DNA from: an uncultured Gemmiger sp.
Lineage (GTDB): Bacteria > Bacillota > Clostridia > Oscillospirales > Ruminococcaceae
Assembly (NCBI GenBank): GCA_944388165.1
Contig: CALXHS010000025.1
Span: 1 to 46,348 of the forward strand
Direction: 5' to 3'
DNA: 46,348 nt
Position numbers and translations under genes: made by a program
The notes under the pieces: generated by a model
Told to the model about the DNA's origin: nothing
What the model saw: only the letters and a program-made list of their open reading frames with translations
The model's database searches: none
Part shown: positions 41,958 through 46,348 of the stretch, piece by piece
Layout: each line of letters starts with the position of its first letter
Numbering within the stretch: position 1 is the first letter of the stretch

Positions 41958-41985
41958 TTCTCAAAAACGGTCAACGGCTTATAAT
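41958..41985 (+). promoter_or_regulatory. Promoter of the TetR/ABC operon
   Basis: TTCTCA (41958-41963), 16 nt, TATAAT (41980-41985), 44 nt before the GTG start. Confidence 0.5.
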
Positions 41986-42029
41986 GAAAGCATAGGCAGA
42001 CCAAACCGGTCAATGAGAGGAGGGTCCCG

Positions 42030-42674
42030 GTGAACGAGAAATTTTATCTGCTTCCGCCTGAAAAGCAGGAGGCCATTCTGGCCGCCGGCTACCGGGTGTT
42101 TGCCCGGTGCCCCTACCGCAAAAGCCCGGTGCAGGAGATCGCCGACGAAGCAGACATCAGCAAAAGCCTGCTGTTCCACTATTTCCGTAACAAGAAAGAG
42201 CTGTACCTGTATCTGTGGGACCACTGCGTGGAACTGACCCTGGCGGAACTGCACCGCTGCGTGGCCGAAAGTTCCGGGGAACTGTTCGCCATCCTGCGCT
42301 GTTCCATGAAAGCCAAGGCGGGGCTGCTGCGCACCTACCCGGATATGGCCATGTTCGCCCTGCGGGCCTACTACGAAAAAGACCCGGAGGTCTGCGCCGA
42401 TATCCAGCAGCGGGCGGCCCCTTACCTGAAGCTGGACTGCCTGGCAGAGCTCACCGGCCTGCCCCGGGAAAAGCTGTTCCCCGGCCGCCACGCCCAGCGG
42501 ATCTGGCAGGCCATGTGCCGGGACTGGATCGGCTTTTTGTGGCAGGTCCAGCTGCGGGGACGCCTGGACCTGGACGCACTGCTGCGGGAATGTGAAGAGA
42601 TCCTGCGTTTTTGGGAAACTATCTGCCGCCATCAGGAGGAATTGCCATGCAAGCCATCCAAACCGAAAACCTGA
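42030..42674 (+). CDS. TetR/AcrR family transcriptional regulator
   Basis: A 214-aa protein, GTG start at 42030 after GAGAGGAGGG. The N-terminal helix-turn-helix (LPPEKQEAILAAGYRVFARCPYRKSPVQEIADEADISKSLLFHYFRNKKEL) is classical. The C-terminal helical domain should bind an unknown ligand. It heads an operon with an ABC ATPase and permease and overlaps the ATPase start by about 28 nt, implying translational coupling. It most likely represses this transporter operon. Confidence 0.92.
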   Translation: MNEKFYLLPPEKQEAILAAGYRVFARCPYRKSPVQEIADEADISKSLLFHYFRNKKELYLYLWDHCVELTLAELHRCVAESSGELFAILRCSMKAKAGLLRTYPDMAMFALRAYYEKDPEVCADIQQRAAPYLKLDCLAELTGLPREKLFPGRHAQRIWQAMCRDWIGFLWQVQLRGRLDLDALLRECEEILRFWETICRHQEELPCKPSKPKT

Positions 42675-43528
42675 CCAAATTTTATGGCCGCGCCCGGGGC
42701 ATCGAAGGGCTGGACCTGGAAGTGGAAGCCGGAGAATTCTTCGGCTTTATCGGGCCCAACGGCGCGGGCAAAAGCACCACCATCCGCACCTTGCTGGGGC
42801 TGATTGCCCCCACCGGCGGCAGCGCCCGGGTGCTGGGGCTGGACATCCGCACCCGGCGGCAGGAGATTCTGCGCCAGGTGGGGTATCTGCCCGCCGAGGC
42901 CTTCTTCTACCCCGGGCAGCGGGTGCGGGACGTGCTGCGCCTGTCCGCCGGGCTGCGCCGCAAAGACTGCACCGCCACGGCCCGGGAACTCTGCCGCCGC
43001 CTGCAGCTGGATACCAGCGCCAGGGTGGACGCCCTATCCTTCGGCAACCGCAAAAAGGTGGGTATCGTCTGCGCTTTGCAGCATGACCCCGCCCTGCTCA
43101 TTCTGGACGAGCCCACCGGCGGGCTGGACCCGCTGATGCAGCGGGAATTTTTCTCCATCCTGCGAGAGCGCAACGCCGCCGGGGCAACGGTGTTTCTCTC
43201 CTCTCACATCCTGTCCGAAGTGCAGCGCCACTGCACCCGGGCAGGGGTCATCCGGGACGGACGGCTCATCGCCTGCGGCAAGGTGGAGGACCTGGCCGAC
43301 ACCGGCGCCCGCCGGGTTCTGGTGCGGGGCAATCCCGACCTGACAGGGCTGCCCGGCGTGCGGGGCCTGGAAACGCTGGAGGACGGTGTCCGCTTTTTGT
43401 ACAGCGGACCTATGCAGCCTCTGCTGCAGACACTGGCCTCCGCCCCGGTGCGGGATGTGCAGATCACCGAGCCGGACCTGGAAGAAGTGTTCCTGCATTA
43501 TTACGCCGAAGGAGGTGAGCCCGCATGA
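42647..43528 (+). CDS. ABC transporter ATP-binding protein
   Basis: A 293-aa nucleotide-binding subunit of an ABC-2 type exporter. Walker A GPNGAGKST (Lys42), Q-loop VGYLPAEAFFYPGQ, signature LSFGNRKKVG (a variant of LSGGQ), Walker B LLILDEPTGGLDP and switch His in SSHILSEV. A C-terminal regulatory extension (about 215-293) is present. Start ATG 42647 has AGGAGGA 7 nt upstream. The stop overlaps the permease start by 4 nt (ATGA). Probably exports a drug or peptide; substrate unknown. Confidence 0.95.
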   Translation: MQAIQTENLTKFYGRARGIEGLDLEVEAGEFFGFIGPNGAGKSTTIRTLLGLIAPTGGSARVLGLDIRTRRQEILRQVGYLPAEAFFYPGQRVRDVLRLSAGLRRKDCTATARELCRRLQLDTSARVDALSFGNRKKVGIVCALQHDPALLILDEPTGGLDPLMQREFFSILRERNAAGATVFLSSHILSEVQRHCTRAGVIRDGRLIACGKVEDLADTGARRVLVRGNPDLTGLPGVRGLETLEDGVRFLYSGPMQPLLQTLASAPVRDVQITEPDLEEVFLHYYAEGGEPA

Positions 43529-44310
43529 CCCTGTTTTGCCATGAACTGCGCCAGGGCCGCCTGAGTCTGGCGGTTTGGACCCTGTGCATCGGCTTTTTTG
43601 TGCTGGTCTGTGTTCTGATGTACCCGGAATTTGAGGGCCAGATGGAGGAAATGGGGGCCATGTTCGCTTCCATGGGCGGCTTCACCGCCGCTTTTGGCAT
43701 GGACCGGCTGAACATCGGTACCCTCACCGGCTTTTACGCCATCGAGTGCGGCAGCATCATCGGGCTGGGCGGTGCGTTCTACGCCGCTCTTACCGGCATT
43801 TCCGCCCTGGCCAAGGAGGAAAGCGGCCACACGGCAGAGTTTCTGCTCACCCACCCCCTCTCCCGCGGCTTTGCGGCGGGGACCAAGCTGGCGGCTGTTC
43901 TGGTGCAGGTGACGGTGATGGACCTGGCCTGTTTCGGATTCGGGGTGCTCTCGGTCCTGCTGGTAGACCACCCGGTGCCCTGGGGCGACCTGGGTCTGCT
44001 GCATGCCGCTTATCTGCTGCTGCACCTGGAACTGGCCGCCCTTTGCTTCGGGTTTTCTGCCTTCCGCCACAGCAGCGGGCTGGGCATCGGTCTGGGGCTG
44101 GCCGTCAGTTTATACTTTGCCAACCTCATCGCCAATGCCGCACCAGCGGCGGACTGGCTGAACTACATTACCCCCTTTGCCTACACCGACGGCGCCGACC
44201 TGCTCACCGAGGGGGGCCTGGACCCGGCCCTGGTGCTGCCCGGCATGGCCTACGGCATAGCGGCCCTGGTACTGGGCTTCCTGCACTACCGCCGCAAGGA
44301 TATGCGGTGA
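43525..44310 (+). CDS. ABC-2 type transporter permease
   Basis: A 261-aa membrane protein with about six transmembrane segments. The first is LAVWTLCIGFFVLVCVLMY, and the family stretch AKEESGHTAEFLLTHPLSRG between the second and third helices is typical of ABC-2 permeases of the multidrug type. It overlaps the ATPase gene by 4 nt and is its partner. GGAGGTG precedes the start inside that gene. Confidence 0.93.
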   Translation: MTLFCHELRQGRLSLAVWTLCIGFFVLVCVLMYPEFEGQMEEMGAMFASMGGFTAAFGMDRLNIGTLTGFYAIECGSIIGLGGAFYAALTGISALAKEESGHTAEFLLTHPLSRGFAAGTKLAAVLVQVTVMDLACFGFGVLSVLLVDHPVPWGDLGLLHAAYLLLHLELAALCFGFSAFRHSSGLGIGLGLAVSLYFANLIANAAPAADWLNYITPFAYTDGADLLTEGGLDPALVLPGMAYGIAALVLGFLHYRRKDMR

Positions 44311-44320
44311 CCCGCGGCCT

Positions 44321-44348
44321 TTGCTTTCGGGGTGGAATGTGGTAGAAT
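44321..44348 (+). promoter_or_regulatory. Promoter of the DUF3783-apbE operon
   Basis: TTGCTT (44321-44326), 16 nt, TAGAAT (44343-44348), 51 nt before the start codon. Confidence 0.5.
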
Positions 44349-44399
44349 AAAGAGTATTCGCCATACCCCATTTTCAAAGAAACCACGGAGGTTTCCCCC

Positions 44400-44801
44400 A
44401 TGAAAGCACATATCCAATCCGAGCCGCGCTGCGTGCTGCTGTGGAATTTCGGCCCGCTGAACGCGGGATACGACCATCTGACCCGCACGGCGGCAGCTTT
44501 CGGGCTGAAAGTCCGGGCGGTGAGCACCGATGAGCTGAACACCCCGGTGGGCGACCTGTGCGCCGGGCGGCGCGCCGCTGCCGGGGCGGCGATCCCCTCC
44601 CCCACCCCCATGTCCGCCATGATCATCAGCGGGCTGCGCCACGACGACGGCACTCTGGGCCGCTTTGTGGACGAGGTACGCCGGGGCGGGGCGGCCATTC
44701 CCCTGCGGGCCATGGTCACCCCTACCAGCCGGGGCTGGACCCTTTCCGCCCTGCTGGCAGAACTGTGTGACGAGCATAACGCTGTGGGGGGCAATTCATG
44801 A
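44400..44801 (+). CDS. DUF3783 family protein
   Basis: A 133-aa cytoplasmic protein. Recognisable DUF3783 features are VLLWNFGPLNAGYDHL near the start, MIISGLRHDDGTLGRFVDEVRRGG and PLRAMVTPTSRGWTLSALLAEL. It looks like an alpha/beta regulatory fold, but no enzymatic motif can be assigned. Its stop overlaps the apbE start by 4 nt (ATGA), so the two are coupled. Start ATG 44400 follows CGGAGG. Function unknown; a role with the flavinylation enzyme is only suggested by coupling. Confidence 0.85.
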   Translation: MKAHIQSEPRCVLLWNFGPLNAGYDHLTRTAAAFGLKVRAVSTDELNTPVGDLCAGRRAAAGAAIPSPTPMSAMIISGLRHDDGTLGRFVDEVRRGGAAIPLRAMVTPTSRGWTLSALLAELCDEHNAVGGNS

Positions 44802-45850
44802 CCCGGCAGCGGCTGATCGCCCTGGGCCTGTGCGCGGCGCTGGCGGCGGTGGTGGGGTTCAGCTTCTGGCGGGACCGCACCGCCCCCAAATCCTACACCG
44901 TGACCTGGTGGGACGTATTCGACACCGTGACGGTGGTCACCGGCTATGCCGCCAGCGAGGAAGAATGGCAGCAGCAGACCGAAGCCCTGCATCAGGACTT
45001 GCAGCGGTACCATCAGCTGTTCGACATCTACAACGAATACGACGGTGTGACCAACATGGCCACGGTCAACGCCCGGGCCGGGCAGGAACCGGTGACGGTG
45101 GACGAGGGCCTGTTTGCCCTGCTGCAGTTCGGGCAGCAGGCCTATGAGCTGACCGACGGCGCCTGCAACATTGCGGCGGGCACCGTGCTGGCCCTGTGGC
45201 ACGACGCCCGCACCGCCGCCGAAGCCGCCACCGGCGAGACCGCCCTGACCGCAGATATCCTGCCGAAGCAGGATGCCCTGGAAGAGGCCGCAGCGCACGT
45301 TGACATGGCAGACCTGGTGCTGGACGAAAGTGCCCACACAGTATCCTTTACCGACCCGGACCTGCGGCTGGACGTAGGCGGCATCGCCAAAGGATGGGCG
45401 GTGGAGCAGGCGGCCCAAAAGGCAGAAGCCCGCGGCCTGACCAGCGCTGTGCTGAACGTGGGCGGCAACGTGCGGGCCATCGGCACCAAACCGGACGGCA
45501 GCCTGTGGACCGCCGGGGTACAGGACCCCGACGGGGGCGAGTATCTGGCCCAGGTGGAGCTGCAGCCGGGACAAAGCCTGGTGGTGAGCGGCGACTATCA
45601 GCGGTATTTCACGGTGGACGGTGTGCGCTACCATCACCTCATCGATCTGCAGACCCTGCAGCCTGCCCGGTACTGCCGCAGCGTGGCGGTTCTGTGCACC
45701 GACAGTGGTCTTGGGGACGCCCTTTCCACCGGACTGTTCTGCCTGCCTCAGGAACAGGGACTGCGCGTTCTGGAAAAGACCGACGGTGCCGCCGCTTTGT
45801 GGGTGCTGGAGAACGGCAGTCTCTCCCCTTCCGCAAACTGGCCCCAGTAA
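44798..45850 (+). CDS. apbE: FAD:protein FMN transferase (ApbE), membrane-anchored
   Basis: A 350-aa enzyme that attaches FMN covalently to Ser/Thr of extracytoplasmic flavoproteins such as Rnf/Nqr subunits. An N-terminal membrane anchor (about 5-22, RLIALGLCAALAAVVGF) is followed by the ApbE core. Visible are MATVNARAG, TDGACNIAAGTVLALWHDA, LDVGGIAKGWAVEQA, LNVGGNVRAIGTKPDGSLW and HHLIDLQTLQPAR (metal/FAD site). The final Asp in the LGDALSTGLFCL metal motif is present. No flavoprotein target is in the window. It is the second gene of the DUF3783 pair. Confidence 0.94.
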   Translation: MTRQRLIALGLCAALAAVVGFSFWRDRTAPKSYTVTWWDVFDTVTVVTGYAASEEEWQQQTEALHQDLQRYHQLFDIYNEYDGVTNMATVNARAGQEPVTVDEGLFALLQFGQQAYELTDGACNIAAGTVLALWHDARTAAEAATGETALTADILPKQDALEEAAAHVDMADLVLDESAHTVSFTDPDLRLDVGGIAKGWAVEQAAQKAEARGLTSAVLNVGGNVRAIGTKPDGSLWTAGVQDPDGGEYLAQVELQPGQSLVVSGDYQRYFTVDGVRYHHLIDLQTLQPARYCRSVAVLCTDSGLGDALSTGLFCLPQEQGLRVLEKTDGAAALWVLENGSLSPSANWPQ

Positions 45851-45864
45851 CAGCAACACAAACG

Positions 45865-45910
45865 AAAAGACCTTTCCCGCCGGGATGTCCGGTCAGGAAA
45901 GGTCTTTTGC
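45865..45910. terminator. Bidirectional terminator between apbE and the MazF-like gene
   Basis: A 13-bp stem (AAAAGACCTTTCC/GGAAAGGTCTTTT) with an 18-nt loop that has its own inner CCGG pairing. T-runs occur on both sides and it serves two convergent genes. Confidence 0.9.
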
Positions 45911-45914
45911 ATTT

Positions 45915-46286
45915 TCAGGTAAAGCTGCCCCGGGGCGGCTGTTCCACCAGCCCCATGGAAACGCCCAGCGCTTCATCCACCCGCTGCATATCCTCGGGCG
46001 GGATGCGCCCGGCCCGCTCCCGCAGGCGGCGTTTGTCCAGGGTGCGGATCTGCTCAGTGAGCACGATGCTGTCCTTGGACAGTCCGCATCGGTCCGCCCG
46101 CACCCCGATGTGGGTGGGCAAGCGGTTTTTGTCCTGCCGGGACGTGATAGCCGCCGCGATGACGGTGGGGCTGTGCCGGTTGCCGATCTCGTTCTGAATG
46201 ATAAGTACCGGCCGCACGCCCCCCTGCTCCGAGCCCACCACCGGGCTCAGATCGGCGTAAAAGACCTCTCCGCGATGTACTTCCAT
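45915..46286 (-). CDS. MazF/PemK family endoribonuclease toxin (EndoA/NdoA-like)
   Basis: A 123-aa protein that closely follows Bacillus EndoA: RGEVFYADLSPVVGSEQGGVRPVLIIQNEIGN, SPTVIAAAITSR, LPTHIGV, SIVLTEQIRTLDKRRL. The conserved catalytic Arg in GGVRP and the Thr in AAAITS are present. It cuts single-stranded RNA at short sequences. Start ATG 46286 follows GGGAGGG. The antitoxin (EndoAI/MazE-like), normally just upstream, would lie beyond the window's right edge or be missing. Confidence 0.93.
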   Translation of the reverse strand: MEVHRGEVFYADLSPVVGSEQGGVRPVLIIQNEIGNRHSPTVIAAAITSRQDKNRLPTHIGVRADRCGLSKDSIVLTEQIRTLDKRRLRERAGRIPPEDMQRVDEALGVSMGLVEQPPRGSFT

Positions 46287-46296
46287 GTACGAAACC

Positions 46297-46322
46297 CTCC
46301 CTGAAAAGTTTTGGTCAGGGAG
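46297..46322 (-). promoter_or_regulatory. Hairpin overlapping the MazF-like ribosome site
   Basis: CTCCCTGA (46297-46304) and TCAGGGAG (46315-46322) form an 8-bp perfect stem with a 10-nt loop. Read on the minus strand, the 3' arm contains part of the GGGAGGG ribosome site of the toxin gene. It could lower translation or act as a repressor dyad. Confidence 0.4.
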
Positions 46323-46348
46323 AGTATGCCCGGCCGGGCGAGGGTTTA

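Overview
The window looks like the chromosome of a high-G+C Clostridia of the Oscillospiraceae/Ruminococcaceae, probably the Faecalibacterium-Subdoligranulum-Gemmiger group. The evidence is: Firmicute-type genes (EndoA/MazF-like toxin, YfhO, SpoVD/FtsI-like PBP with a PASTA domain, split Fe-S serine dehydratase, a regulatory HPr-like protein); strong AAGGAGG ribosome sites and sigma-A-type promoters; GC-rich coding sequence in AT-richer promoters; and a class III preQ1 riboswitch upstream of queT, a class known mainly from Faecalibacterium and gut metagenomes. The genus is an inference.

Layout. 1-1.07 kb is wreckage: the 3' part of a type I restriction specificity gene (hsdS) joined to the 3' end of an IS3-family element. 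1.1-3.9 kb holds a three-gene minus-strand operon (82-aa helical protein, DUF3737 protein, cyclophilin-like lipoprotein) divergent from a LysR regulator. 3.9-10.4 kb holds a PBP, ogt, a PatB/MalY C-S lyase divergent from a YheO-like regulator, and a MATE exporter. 10.5-17.4 kb holds an HPr-like protein without the active histidine, tex, a YfhO membrane protein, a YfbR-type nucleotidase and a dus gene. 17.5-22.9 kb is polA-tsaD-glnS. 22.9-26.2 kb has a secreted alkaline phosphatase lipoprotein and a YibE/F membrane protein. 26.3-27.6 kb looks like a small prophage remnant (two minus-strand orphans and a holin-like gene).

27.7-33.2 kb is serine-themed: tRNA-Ser(GCT) and tRNA-Ser(TGA), sdaAB-sdaAA (serine to pyruvate), an unknown anchored protein, an orphan BlaI-like repressor with operator-like sites in its own upstream region, and serC-serA (serine synthesis). 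33.2-38.9 kb carries a small membrane protein, a pyridoxal-kinase-like gene, trmL, degV, a second MATE exporter, a preQ1-III riboswitch with queT, and a HAD phosphatase. 38.9-46.3 kb carries secA, a TetR/ABC-transporter operon, a DUF3783-apbE pair and a MazF/EndoA toxin cut off from any antitoxin by the window end.

The most interesting points are the preQ1-III riboswitch, whose promoter overlaps the preceding terminator; the BlaI-like regulator with four dyad sites between serine degradation and serine synthesis genes; two long perfect inverted repeats with 12-nt loops, one of them overlapping the secA promoter; and a dyad-rich 5' region before the alkaline phosphatase. I found no clear evidence of a wholly new multi-gene system. 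The best candidates for undescribed biology are these regulatory regions and the small unknown genes.
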